From contig NZ_MUBA01000008.1 of assembly GCF_002154575.1 (NCBI RefSeq), positions 1 through 46,821 of the forward strand: DNA of 46,821 nt, given 5' to 3'. The notes beneath the pieces were generated by a model. That model saw only the letters and a program-made list of their open reading frames with translations, did no database searches and was not told where the DNA came from. This DNA comes from Streptomyces bobili. Its GTDB lineage: Bacteria; Actinomycetota; Actinomycetes; Streptomycetales; Streptomycetaceae. The translations under genes were made by a program, and so were the position numbers. Positions 1-9,926 of this stretch are shown one piece after another; within the stretch, counting starts at the first letter, position 1, and every line of letters starts with the position of its first letter.

Positions 1-1
1 G

Positions 2-226
2 TCCGCCGCGGCGGACCGATCGCCCGGGTACGGTCTGATCGGGATGCGTGAACGTGCCACAGCGGTCGGGGGACACCTCTCCGCGGGCAGGCGTCCGGAG
101 GGCGGCTTCCTTGTCTCCACCCAACTGCCGCTCCCGCCCGCCCAGGACCCGTCACGCGACCGTGACAGGGCGACGACCACCGAGGAGGGACAGATGACCG
201 ACGGAGAGGACGGGGACACGCCGTGA
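2..226 (+). CDS. Sensor histidine kinase, C-terminal end (partial)
   Basis: This is the last part of a reading frame that enters from the left edge. The first residues read GYGLIGMRERA, followed by a glycine-rich stretch and GGFLVSTQLP. That is the G-box end of the HATPase_c domain in NarL/DesK-type sensor kinases. The last 35 residues or so are a polar tail without a domain. The TGA stop overlaps the GTG start of the next gene by four bases, so the two are translationally coupled and form a kinase-regulator pair. The sensor domain lies outside the window, so the signal cannot be inferred. Confidence 0.85.
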   Translation, partial: SAAADRSPGYGLIGMRERATAVGGHLSAGRRPEGGFLVSTQLPLPPAQDPSRDRDRATTTEEGQMTDGEDGDTP

Positions 227-915
227 CGCTCAGGGTGCTGCTCGCCGACGACCAGGCCCTGCTGCGGGGCGCGTTCCGGATGCTGCTCGACAGCGCCGAC
301 GACATCACCGTGGTCGGCGAGGCGGGCGACGGCAGGGAGGCGGTCAGACTCACCCGGGCGCTGCGCCCGGACGTGGTGGTCATGGACATCCGCATGCCCG
401 ACGTGGACGGTCTCACCGCGACGTCGGAGATCTGCGCGGACCCGGAACTGCGTGCCAGCCGCATCCTGATCCTCACCACGTACGAGACCGACGAATACGT
501 CGCTCAGGCGCTGCGCGCGGGGGCCGGCGGATTCATCGGCAAGGGCATCGGGGCCGAGGACCTGGCGGAAGCCGTCCGTACGATCGCCGCCGGCGACACC
601 CTTCTGTCTCCCGCCGCCACCCGCTCCCTGGTCGCACGGTTCCTGGCCACGCCGGACAACGCTGCGCCGTACCGTCCGGAACAGCTCGCCGCCCTCACCC
701 CGCGCGAACGGGAGATGGTGGCGCTGGTCGCGACCGGCCTGTCCAACCAGGAGATCGCCGAGCGGATGTTCCTCAGCCCGTTCACCGTCCGCGCCCACGT
801 GCAGCGCGCCATGACGAAGCTGGAGGCCCGCGACAGGGCGCAACTCGTCGTCATCGCCTACCGGACGGGCCTGGCACACGCAGCCCTCGACGGCGGCCCC
901 GACCGCCTGCCGTAG
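223..915 (+). CDS. NarL/FixJ-family response regulator
   Basis: A 230-residue two-domain regulator. The N-terminal receiver domain (about 1-120) shows the acidic pair at D9/D10, the phosphoacceptor D55 in VVVMDIRMPD, and the conserved T/K region (LILTTYETDEY and a lysine in GFIGKG). The C-terminal LuxR-type helix-turn-helix (about 155-215) begins LTPREREMVALVATG and contains NQEIAERMFLSPFTVRAH. It starts with GTG overlapping the kinase stop, and is presumably phosphorylated by that kinase to bind DNA. The target is unknown; the next gene is about 180 bases away and need not be its target. Confidence 0.93.
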   Translation: MTLRVLLADDQALLRGAFRMLLDSADDITVVGEAGDGREAVRLTRALRPDVVVMDIRMPDVDGLTATSEICADPELRASRILILTTYETDEYVAQALRAGAGGFIGKGIGAEDLAEAVRTIAAGDTLLSPAATRSLVARFLATPDNAAPYRPEQLAALTPREREMVALVATGLSNQEIAERMFLSPFTVRAHVQRAMTKLEARDRAQLVVIAYRTGLAHAALDGGPDRLP

Positions 916-1095
916 CCCGACTCCGGGACGCTCGACGCGGCGGCTGGATCTCCCCGCCACCGGCAGGCACCGGCAACGGTGCGCACGCCGAGTTCGCACG
1001 TCGATCTGGCTAGGGTTGTCCTGCTCGCCGCGCTGAAGGCGGCGGCGAGGACGACGGTGCTGTCCTCGTCCTCTTTACCGGAAGGCACGCAGACC

Positions 1096-1722
1096 ATGAG
1101 CAGTCGACGCGACCGCTGGGCGGAACTGACAGGCGGAGAAGCCGGAGAGGACTACGCCCTGCGGTTTGCGCGGCTCGCCGAATCGGGCCACGACATTCAC
1201 GGCGAGGCCGCCTTCTGCGACGCGCTGCTGCCACCGGCCGCCCGGATCCTTGACGCCGGCTGCGGCACCGGGCGGATCGCGATCCGGCTCGCCGAGCTGG
1301 GGCACTCCTGCACGGGCGTGGACGTCGACCGCTCCATGCTCGCCGTAGCCCGCCGCGACGCTCCCGCACAGGAGTGGCTCCACGCGGACTTGGCACACCT
1401 GGACAGCCTCGGTCTGGCGCCCGGCTTCGACCTGGCGCTCGCCGCCGGAAACGTCATCCCCCTGCTGGCTCCCGGTACCGAAGCAGCCGTTGTGCGGCAG
1501 CTTGCCGCCGTACTGCGCGCCGGCGGACTGCTGATCACCGGCATGGGGCTGGACGCGGAACATCTGCCGCTGCCGGAACCGACAGTGACGCTGACGGAGT
1601 TCGACCAGTGGTGCACCGACGCCGGACTGACGCTGCGACAGCGCTTCGCGACCTGGGACGGCGATCCTTACCGTCCGGGCGGCGGCTACGCCGTCAGCGT
1701 GCATTCCCGTCCCACCGTCTGA
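1096..1722 (+). CDS. Class I SAM-dependent methyltransferase
   Basis: A 208-residue protein with the Rossmann-type SAM-binding motif I ILDAGCGTGR (about 51-60), the acidic end of strand 2 (GVDVDRSML, about 74-82), and later strands LALAAGNVIPLLAP and LRAGGLLITGMGL. This is the Methyltransf_11/25 pattern of small-molecule methyltransferases; the substrate cannot be read from sequence. I chose the ATG at 1096, preceded by a GGAAGG purine run, over an in-frame start at 979, because the extra 39 residues are low-complexity and lie in the likely promoter region. It appears to be a single-gene unit. Confidence 0.88.
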   Translation: MSSRRDRWAELTGGEAGEDYALRFARLAESGHDIHGEAAFCDALLPPAARILDAGCGTGRIAIRLAELGHSCTGVDVDRSMLAVARRDAPAQEWLHADLAHLDSLGLAPGFDLALAAGNVIPLLAPGTEAAVVRQLAAVLRAGGLLITGMGLDAEHLPLPEPTVTLTEFDQWCTDAGLTLRQRFATWDGDPYRPGGGYAVSVHSRPTV

Positions 1723-1784
1723 GCGCTGGGATCGCGACCGACGGTGGGTGTCGGGTGTCGGCCTCGCCGCCGACGGCAGGCTGA

Positions 1785-2387
1785 TCAGTTCGTCGAGAGC
1801 GGCCGACGGTCTCGACGGCCGGACGTGCCGAAGAACTGGTCGGCCGTCACGAAGCGGTGCTCCGTGGGCTTCAGCACCTCGTAGAGGTAGCCGAAGTACG
1901 CCGTTTCCGCCGTTCCCGTCAGCACTGCCAGCAAAAACGCGAGGCAGCCCGTGTCGTGCGGCTCCCACAGCGGACCCTGCCCCTCGTTGTAGAGCACGGT
2001 CCACTCGTCGGGGTGCTGACCGGGCCGTACCAGCCAGTACAGGAATGCTCCGGCGCCTTCCTGGTACGCCCATGGCAGGATCCGCGCCCCGGCCTCCAAC
2101 AGGCCGGGCGGCTTCTCCTCGCCCACCTCCCACAGCCCGGCCAGGACGCCGTCCCGTTCCGTCGCCTGTGCGAGGAGGTCGCACTTGGCGAAGGCGCAGT
2201 CAGGGGCGAGGAGCGCGACCGTCTCGTCGAAGAAGCCGGCGCCGTATCTTTCGACGAGTTGCTTGTAGTCGGCGGGCAGGGCCGTACCCAGGGCGCCCTC
2301 GGCCTGCGCCCAGTCCACCGAGGGCGGCGGGTCGGCGGGCGGCGGACAGAGGCGGACGAGGGAATCGAGGGCAGGAAGCGCAATCAT
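1785..2387 (-). CDS. SMI1/KNR4 (SUKH) family protein
   Basis: A 200-residue protein with a SUKH-like fold: an N-terminal helix, then VDWAQAEGALGTALPADYKQ (about 24-43), the glycine element YGAGFFDETVALL, and ILPWAYQEGAGAFLYWLVRP in the middle. SUKH proteins often act as immunity proteins against polymorphic toxins, but many Streptomyces copies are orphans. No toxin-like gene is adjacent; the upstream neighbour on the same strand is a secreted SGNH hydrolase 90 bases away. An orphan SUKH protein is the safest description. Confidence 0.85.
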   Translation of the reverse strand: MIALPALDSLVRLCPPPADPPPSVDWAQAEGALGTALPADYKQLVERYGAGFFDETVALLAPDCAFAKCDLLAQATERDGVLAGLWEVGEEKPPGLLEAGARILPWAYQEGAGAFLYWLVRPGQHPDEWTVLYNEGQGPLWEPHDTGCLAFLLAVLTGTAETAYFGYLYEVLKPTEHRFVTADQFFGTSGRRDRRPLSTN

Positions 2388-2477
2388 GCTACGGAGGCTA
2401 CGGAAAGCCCGGCCGCTGCAGGTGCATATGGCGCGGGACAGCAGCCGCCGAAGACCCGCATCGGTCCTGAGGATGCC

Positions 2478-3515
2478 TCAGGACGCCGAACATGTCGCTG
2501 TCACCGGAGTGCCCGCTGCGGCCGACGTACTCGCGAGGAAGCCGAAGGTGGTGCTCGCCCCCGCAGGTACCGTGCCGTTCCACCCGGCGTTGCGCACTGT
2601 CGTCCCGGTCAGCGCGCCGTTCCAGACCTGGGTGATCCGGCTGCCCGTCGGGAGTACGAGCGTCACCGCCCACGAAGAGATCGCCGCTGTGGACGAGGTG
2701 TTGGTGACCGTGACCTCACCCTGGTAGCCGTCCTGCCACGCCGACACCGCGCGGAAGGCCGCCGAGCAGCCACCGGACCCCGGGCCCTCGGGGCCACCCG
2801 GGGTGAGCAGGGCCGACAGCGCCGGGTACCAGCGGGCTGCCATCTTGGCGTCGCCGGCGGCGTTGGGGTGGACGCCGTCGTAGGTGTCGGTGGCCGTGTC
2901 GAAGCCCGTCCACTGGTCGACGACGGTGACCGGCGATTGCGCGGTGGTGATGCCCTGGGCCCAGGCCGGAACGCGCTGGTTGAAGGCCACCGTACGAGCG
3001 GCGCACTCGGCGCAGTTGCTCGGATTGATCGGAATCAACTGGGCGACCAGCACCTTCATCGCCGGGTTGGCGGCCCGCATCTGGCCGACCAGTTTGGTGT
3101 ACGCGGCGAGGATGGTGTCCGGCGCGATGCTGCTCCAGACGTCGTTGGTGCCGAAGTGCATGACAACGATGTCCGGACTGGTCGCCGCCAGCCATCCGGG
3201 CAGCAGGTTCTGGTCGGCGGTGGCCGTGGCCTGGAAGCCGCCGTGGCCTTCGTTGTCGGCGTCGTGGGTCAGGGCGCAGCTCTGGGCGTTCAGCGTGCCG
3301 ACGAAGTCGACGTCCGTGTAACCGGCGTCCTGGAGCTGGTTCCAGAGGAGTGAGCGCCAACAGCCCGGGGAGCCGGTGATGGAGTCACCGAGCGGCATGA
3401 TCCGTACCGGGGTCGCGGCGGCGGCGGACGGGGCGCCGGCCAGGCCGAAGCCGGCGGCCAGGGCGAGTAGGGCGGCCAGGAAAGTGGCGACGATGCGGTG
3501 GTGACTGCTGCGCAC
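2478..3515 (-). CDS. Secreted SGNH/GDSL hydrolase with CBM2 module
   Basis: A 345-residue exported enzyme. A signal peptide (about 1-35) ends in AGAPSAAAA. The SGNH hydrolase domain (about 37-237) carries block I IMPLGDSI with the nucleophile S45, block III FGTND (121-125), and block V with D213 and H216 in DGVHP. A short glycine-rich linker leads to a family 2 carbohydrate-binding module (about 250-345) bounded by two cysteines, with the tryptophans expected for cellulose or xylan binding. It probably deacetylates plant polysaccharides (CE3-like). I chose the GTG at 3515, with GGAAGG upstream, over the ATG at 3599 because the longer frame would place a CebR-type operator inside the coding region and bury the signal peptide. 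Confidence 0.9.
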   Translation of the reverse strand: MRSSHHRIVATFLAALLALAAGFGLAGAPSAAAATPVRIMPLGDSITGSPGCWRSLLWNQLQDAGYTDVDFVGTLNAQSCALTHDADNEGHGGFQATATADQNLLPGWLAATSPDIVVMHFGTNDVWSSIAPDTILAAYTKLVGQMRAANPAMKVLVAQLIPINPSNCAECAARTVAFNQRVPAWAQGITTAQSPVTVVDQWTGFDTATDTYDGVHPNAAGDAKMAARWYPALSALLTPGGPEGPGSGGCSAAFRAVSAWQDGYQGEVTVTNTSSTAAISSWAVTLVLPTGSRITQVWNGALTGTTVRNAGWNGTVPAGASTTFGFLASTSAAAGTPVTATCSAS

Positions 3516-3567
3516 GGGGTGTCCTTCCCGAAAGCGGGCGGAGGAGAGTGCGGAACGTACAGAGACG

Positions 3568-3581
3568 TGGGAGCGCTCCCA
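3568..3581. promoter_or_regulatory. CebR-type operator
   Basis: The perfect 14-bp palindrome TGGGAGCGCTCCCA lies 53 bases upstream of the esterase GTG start. This is the consensus I recall for CebR, the LacI-family cellobiose-responsive repressor of cellulose-utilisation genes in Streptomyces. Its place in front of a CBM2-bearing enzyme fits repression relieved by cello-oligosaccharides. Confidence 0.88.
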
Positions 3582-3813
3582 CGACTGTGTACTGTTCATG
3601 AAGCCACTGTTGTCGGTGGCACGTCAATATCCCGGACACGTCCGGAATCTGCGCCCTCGGTGCTGGCGGAACTCCGTTCCAGGAGCCGACGTCCGCCCTG
3701 GGCGGTCTGCGACGATGGCTCCCCGGCGGCGCAGGGGCGGCTTGGCCGTACTCGGGTCCGGTTCGCCATCATCCATCCTTGTCCGGGCGGGCCGTTGACC
3801 ACGGAGCGAGAAC

Positions 3814-4359
3814 CTAGACCCGTTCCAGCGGGCGGTGAGGAGGGGCCGGGGGTTCGACCCGGATGGAATCGTTCGGGCGGACGACCCCTCCGCGACGGAC
3901 CACAGCCATGACGCCACTCTTGAACGTGAACTCGCCGGACTCGGGGTCCATGGCGAACACCTCGGCGAGCAGCCCCTTGCGGAAGTCGTTGATCTTCGAG
4001 CACGGGTTGCGCAGACCCGTCAGCTCAAGCACCGCTTGCTCGCCGAGATGGAGCAGAGTGCCGGTGGGCAGGCCCAACAGGTCCACCGCGCGCGTGGTGA
4101 TGTTCTCGCCGAGCTGGCCCGCAGAGACCTGGAAACCCTTGTGCGAGAGTTCGTCGAAGAGTTCCTCGTGCATGAGGTGGACCTGGCGCAGGTTGGGCAG
4201 GTCCGGCTCGTAGGTCATGCGGAACTGGTGGCGGATCGTCTCGCCTGCGTGAACGTCCCCCTCCACACCGAGCCCCGTGAGCAGCGTGATGGAATCGCGA
4301 TTGGGCTTGCTGAACGAGTACACCTCGTTACTGCTCACCGCGGCGACGTGACCAGTCAT
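3814..4359 (-). CDS. MOSC domain-containing protein
   Basis: A 181-residue stand-alone MOSC (molybdenum cofactor sulfurase C-terminal) domain. Visible family features are GVEGDVHAG (31-39), the RQVHLMHEELFDEL region, GQLGENITTRAVDL (81-94) and the cysteine C120 in LTGLRNPCSKI. Related YiiM/YuaD-type proteins handle sulfur or molybdenum-cofactor chemistry, but the exact substrate is not known. The ATG at 4359 gives the standard length; upstream in-frame extensions are low-complexity. It reads toward the esterase gene and is divergent from rox. Confidence 0.9.
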   Translation of the reverse strand: MTGHVAAVSSNEVYSFSKPNRDSITLLTGLGVEGDVHAGETIRHQFRMTYEPDLPNLRQVHLMHEELFDELSHKGFQVSAGQLGENITTRAVDLLGLPTGTLLHLGEQAVLELTGLRNPCSKINDFRKGLLAEVFAMDPESGEFTFKSGVMAVVRRGGVVRPNDSIRVEPPAPPHRPLERV

Positions 4360-4577
4360 CCGGTGCTCCGATCCCCTTGCCGTTCCGCCTGTTCCGCCTG
4401 TTCTGCGCTGGTCGATCGTAGAGGCAGGCCGTGGAGACGGGTGCCGCCACCGACGAGCCCACGGCGCCGTTCGACGGCCGGCCGGGCTCCGCCCGGTGGT
4501 GGGCGGCGGCCCCGCCACGGTGACCCAGGAGTCGTACGGCCAGTTCGGGGTCGGGATCAGGTGGCAGAAAAAAGGAG

Positions 4578-6305
<1,728 letters not shown>

Positions 6306-6613
6306 TCTCGCCCGGGTATCCGAGACGTCGGCACGGGCCGGCGTCGGCTCGACGAGGCGCGCCGCCCCACCACGTATGCGGCGCTCTTCGGCCCGGTCCT
6401 TCCTCGAAACGCCGGCACGGGGAAGGACCAGTGGCGGCGCCGGGAACAGCCGGCAGGGCCTGCACGGTTGCATCGACCGAGGGACCGGCGCCGCGCGGGG
6501 GGACACGGAGACCACAAGGTCGTCCGCCCCACCAGGATCCGGCCCCCAGGTCGCGGTACGTTCACCGCGCACTCGGACCACGACGTATGCCGTTTCTGCA
6601 GGAGGACTGTTTC
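6306..6613. other. Intergenic region between rox and the deacetylase gene
   Basis: About 310 bases without a convincing gene, hairpin or promoter. It ends with the ribosome-binding site CAGGAGGA in front of the next ATG. Confidence 0.6.
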
Positions 6614-7447
6614 ATGTCTCACCGGCCCTTGACGCTCATGGCAGTACACGCCCACCCCGACGACGAGGCCACCGGGACCGGAGGGGTCCTCGCGCGGTAC
6701 GCGGCGGAAGGCGTCCGCACAGTTCTCGTGACCTGTACCGACGGCGGTTGCGGTGACGGACCGGGGGGCGTCAAGCCGGGCGATCCCGGGCACGATCCGG
6801 CGGCGGTCGCCCTGATGCGTCGTCAGGAGCTGGAGGCGAGCTGCGAGGTCCTCAAGATCAGCGATCTGGAGATGCTGGACTATGCCGACTCCGGGATGAT
6901 GGGCTGGCCGAGCAACGACACGCCCGGATCCTTCTGGCAGACCGCGGTGCAGGAGGGCGCTGCCCGGCTGGCGGAACTCATGCGGCACTACCGGCCCGAT
7001 GTGGTCGTCACCTATGACGAGAACGGCTTCTACGGCCACCCCGACCACATCCAGGCCCACCGCATCACGATGGCGGCACTGGAGATGACCGCGCTGACAC
7101 CGAAGGTGTACTGGACCACGATGCCCCGCTCGATGATGCAGCGGTTCGGCGAGATCATGCGCGAGTTCAGCGAGGACATGCCGGAGCCCGATCCCGCCGA
7201 GGCCGCCGCGCTGGCCGAGATCGGTCTTCCCGACGACGAGATCACCACGTGGGTCGACACCACCGCGTTCAGCGGTCAGAAGTTCGACTCGTTGGCCGCG
7301 CACGCCAGTCAGGGCGAGAACATCTTCTTCCTCAAGATGGGCAAGGAGAGGTTCGGCGAGTTCATGGGCATGGAGACCTTCGTCCGTGTCCAGGACCCCA
7401 CGGGCACGGACGTTCCCGAGACCGACCTCTTCGCCGGACTGCGCTGA
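6614..7447 (+). CDS. LmbE/PIG-L family deacetylase (Mca-like)
   Basis: A 277-residue zinc-dependent N-deacetylase. The metal-binding motif AHPDDE is at 13-18 (H14, D17 as ligands), followed by TGGVLARYAAEGVRTVLVTCT. The second motif is GHPDHIQAH, with H142 and H145. The family includes mycothiol S-conjugate amidase (Mca), MshB and antibiotic-tailoring deacetylases. The length and the C-terminal block AFSGQKFDSLAAHASQ resemble Mca and close relatives, which cleave mycothiol conjugates of electrophiles and antibiotics. A detoxifying role beside rox is plausible but inferred. The ATG at 6614 has an excellent ribosome-binding site. Confidence 0.87.
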   Translation: MSHRPLTLMAVHAHPDDEATGTGGVLARYAAEGVRTVLVTCTDGGCGDGPGGVKPGDPGHDPAAVALMRRQELEASCEVLKISDLEMLDYADSGMMGWPSNDTPGSFWQTAVQEGAARLAELMRHYRPDVVVTYDENGFYGHPDHIQAHRITMAALEMTALTPKVYWTTMPRSMMQRFGEIMREFSEDMPEPDPAEAAALAEIGLPDDEITTWVDTTAFSGQKFDSLAAHASQGENIFFLKMGKERFGEFMGMETFVRVQDPTGTDVPETDLFAGLR

Positions 7448-7773
7448 TCCGCCTGTCCGACTTTTTCCATGCGAAATCGTCTCCGGTAGCCGGTAGCCGG
7501 TAGCCGGTAGCCGCACAGGTGGGAGCCTGCGGGCCGCTGATTCGGAAGGTGCGTGACAGCCCAGGTCACAGACGCGTCGGGGGACGCGGGAGGACCGGAC
7601 TCCCGCGTCCGCGAGCTGCTTCGACGGAGAGCCGAACAAGCGCTCAGGTCCGGCAGGCCAGGCTCGTGCCTCGGTAGTGGCACCGATCGTGCTCATTTTC
7701 CCTCTGTTCAGTCAGCCGAACTCACCTTGCACCGCGAGGGCTTGGCTACACACCGACCAGGGGGACGAGACCC
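7448..7773. other. Intergenic region upstream of the aminopeptidase gene
   Basis: About 325 bases. It contains the heptanucleotide tandem array (7483-7513) and otherwise no supported gene. The short frame at 7553-7777 lacks domains and a ribosome-binding site and overlaps the next start. Confidence 0.6.
7483..7513. repeat. Tandem heptamer repeat (CCGGTAG)x4 plus partial unit
   Basis: Four perfect copies of CCGGTAG (7483-7510) are followed by CCG. It lies 36 bases after the deacetylase stop codon and outside coding sequence, so copy number could vary between isolates. Confidence 0.95.
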
Positions 7774-9408
7774 ATGACCACTCCACATCACATACCGAGA
7801 CGCTTCGGACGGCTCACAGCCGTCGGAGCCGCGCTGGCGGCGCTCGTGATCGCCGCGACGGGAACGGCGGTCCAGGCGTCGGCCTCGCCGAAGACACCCG
7901 AGAAGCCGCCCGTTCCGTCGCTCGCCTGGGCCGACTGCCAGGGCGGCTTCGAGTGCGCGAACGCCGACGTTCCGCTCGACTACCGCGAGCCACGCGGCAA
8001 GACCCTCACCCTCGCGGTGGTCCGGAAGAAGGCCGCGGACCCGACGAAGCGCAAGGGCACCCTCTTCATGCAGCCCGGAGGCCCCGGCAACTCCGGTGTG
8101 GACTTCGTGCGCAACAACCACGCTGACCTGCCGGCCGCACTGCGCGACTCCTTCGACGTCTTCGGCTACGACGTCCGTGGCGTCGGCCGCAGTTCACCGC
8201 TGACCTGCTTCGACGACGCCCGGTACACACGGGCCGTCACGGAGGCCAAGGGGGTACCCGGTCCCGGCGCCTTCGAGCCGGCGCTGCGTGAGGCCGCCGA
8301 GTTCGACCAGGCCTGCGCGGACAACGCGGGCGAGCTGCTGCCCTACGTCGGCACCGAATACGTCGCCCGGGACATCGACCTGCTGCGGGAGGCGCTCGGA
8401 GAGCAGCAACTCACCTACTACGGGCGGTCGTTCGGCTCGTACATCGGGACGGTCTACGCCGCCATGTTCCCGAAGCGGGTGCGGGCGCTGACGCTCGACG
8501 GCGCATACGATCCCGTGCACTACGCCAACCGTCCGTACGCCTACGACCGGCCGCAGTACCTGGCGCTGGACGGCGCGATGAGCCGCTTCCTCGACTGGTG
8601 CGCCGCCGATCAGGCCACCTGCGGGTTCGGCGAAGGCAACCCACGCGCCGCGTTCGAGAAGCTGAAGGCCGACCTGGACGCCGCCCCCGTACCGACCGCG
8701 AACGACGGCCGGGCCAACGGCTACACACTGGTCTACCGGCTGATGTTCAACATCAACGAGGGCAAGGTCATCTGGCCCGCGCTCGGCGCCGCCCTGCGCA
8801 AGGCACAGCTGCGCGACAACACCTCCTTCCTGCTGCGCCCGCCCTCCCCGGCCAGCTTCGACTTCCTCGGCCCGAACGTGGCCGTCGAGTGCGTCGACCG
8901 GGACTACCCGCGCGACCTGCGCCGGCTGAAGCGGAACGTCACGGCCAACGCGAAGGCGGCGCCGCTGCTCGGTCCCGCGATGGCCTACGGCCCTCCCACG
9001 TACGACCATCAGCACGCCACCGCCTGCGTCCAGTGGCCCGGCGAGCGTGTCAGCCGCTACGACGGCTCCTACCGGGCCAAAGGCTCGGCGCCGATCCTCG
9101 TCCTCGGCACCACCGGCGACCCCGACACCCCGTACAGGGACGCGGTGGCGCTGTCCCGGCAGCTCCACAACGCCTCGCTGCTCACCTTCCAGGCCGAGGG
9201 GCACACGGCGTTCGGCCGCAGCGCCTGCGCGACGGACGCGGTCGTCGGCTACCTGACGGACCTCGTGGTCCCGGCCTCGGGCACGACCTGCGCGGACGAG
9301 ACGCAGCCGCCGTCCTCCACACCGGCCACGGCCCCGCCCGGCACCACGCTCAGCGAACTCCGTAACGGCGTCGACGAGCGCGTCGAGCGCATCGGCACCG
9401 TGAGCTGA
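7774..9408 (+). CDS. Secreted tripeptidyl aminopeptidase-type alpha/beta hydrolase
   Basis: A 544-residue exported serine peptidase. A twin-arginine-like N-terminus (HIPRRFGRLT) and hydrophobic stretch (14-35) form the signal peptide. The alpha/beta-hydrolase core has the oxyanion strand LFMQPGGPGNSG (98-108), the nucleophile elbow GRSFGS with S219, and the TAP-like C-terminal domain with the acid in GTTGDPDTP (D449 or D451) and H477 in AEGHTAFG. Relatives such as Streptomyces lividans Tap and SlpD/SlpE cleave N-terminal tripeptides from secreted proteins. The last 50 residues are a polar tail. A strong terminator follows. Confidence 0.92.
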   Translation: MTTPHHIPRRFGRLTAVGAALAALVIAATGTAVQASASPKTPEKPPVPSLAWADCQGGFECANADVPLDYREPRGKTLTLAVVRKKAADPTKRKGTLFMQPGGPGNSGVDFVRNNHADLPAALRDSFDVFGYDVRGVGRSSPLTCFDDARYTRAVTEAKGVPGPGAFEPALREAAEFDQACADNAGELLPYVGTEYVARDIDLLREALGEQQLTYYGRSFGSYIGTVYAAMFPKRVRALTLDGAYDPVHYANRPYAYDRPQYLALDGAMSRFLDWCAADQATCGFGEGNPRAAFEKLKADLDAAPVPTANDGRANGYTLVYRLMFNINEGKVIWPALGAALRKAQLRDNTSFLLRPPSPASFDFLGPNVAVECVDRDYPRDLRRLKRNVTANAKAAPLLGPAMAYGPPTYDHQHATACVQWPGERVSRYDGSYRAKGSAPILVLGTTGDPDTPYRDAVALSRQLHNASLLTFQAEGHTAFGRSACATDAVVGYLTDLVVPASGTTCADETQPPSSTPATAPPGTTLSELRNGVDERVERIGTVS

Positions 9409-9423
9409 CGTTCCCGCACGATC

Positions 9424-9457
9424 CTGGGGCACCGGCTGGACAAGGCCGGTGCCCCAG
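9424..9457. terminator. Intrinsic terminator between convergent genes
   Basis: A perfect 13-bp stem, CTGGGGCACCGGC (9424-9436) with GCCGGTGCCCCAG (9445-9457), and an 8-base loop, followed on the plus strand by TCTTCT. It lies between the convergent aminopeptidase and stress-protein genes and probably works in both directions. Confidence 0.9.
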
Positions 9458-9496
9458 TCTTCTGCCGCAGTTCCTGGAAGCCCGCGAACTCTCCGT

Positions 9497-9892
9497 TCAG
9501 GAAGGGGCCTTCACGGCGAGGACCGGGCAGCCGGCTCCCAGCAGGATCCGCTGCGCGGCCGAGCCCATGATCAGCTTGCCGACCGCGGTCCGGCGCCGCA
9601 GGCCGATCACGACGAGGGACACGTCCGCCCGTTCCGCCAGTTCGATGATCTCCTCGGCGGCATCGCCCGCACCGAGCACCTGGCGGATGTCGAACTCGAC
9701 GCCCAGGGCCGCCAGATCCTCCCGGACATGAGCGAGGTCGGGCTCCTGCGCGAAGCGCGGGTCCACATAGGCGTCGCCTCGCGAGGCGTTCACCACCAGC
9801 ATCCGCTCGCCACGCAGGCGTGCCTCGTCGATTCCCGCACGCAGCGCCGCCTCACCCTCGGGCGTGGGTACGTATCCGACCAGTACGGTCAT
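9497..9892 (-). CDS. Universal stress protein (UspA family)
   Basis: A 131-residue single-domain Usp. It begins [17 protein letters not shown] and has the ATP-binding loop region [34 protein letters not shown] (split here for reading: G-2x-G-9x-G-S pattern). It is the last gene of the tct operon, 34 bases after tctA with a strong GGGAGGGAGAG ribosome-binding site. Usp genes are often linked to TctABC operons in actinobacteria; the role in transport is unknown. Confidence 0.9.
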   Translation of the reverse strand: MTVLVGYVPTPEGEAALRAGIDEARLRGERMLVVNASRGDAYVDPRFAQEPDLAHVREDLAALGVEFDIRQVLGAGDAAEEIIELAERADVSLVVIGLRRRTAVGKLIMGSAAQRILLGAGCPVLAVKAPS

Positions 9893-9926
9893 GTCTGCTC
9901 TCCCTCCCAGGAACTTCCAGTCGCTC

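Noticed and set aside
1075..2184. Long open frame on the minus strand (about 369 codons)
   Set aside because: It runs antisense through the methyltransferase and into the SUKH gene in another frame, has no domains and is a GC-bias shadow.
7553..7777. 74-codon plus-strand frame before the aminopeptidase gene
   Set aside because: No ribosome-binding site, no family and overlaps the real start.
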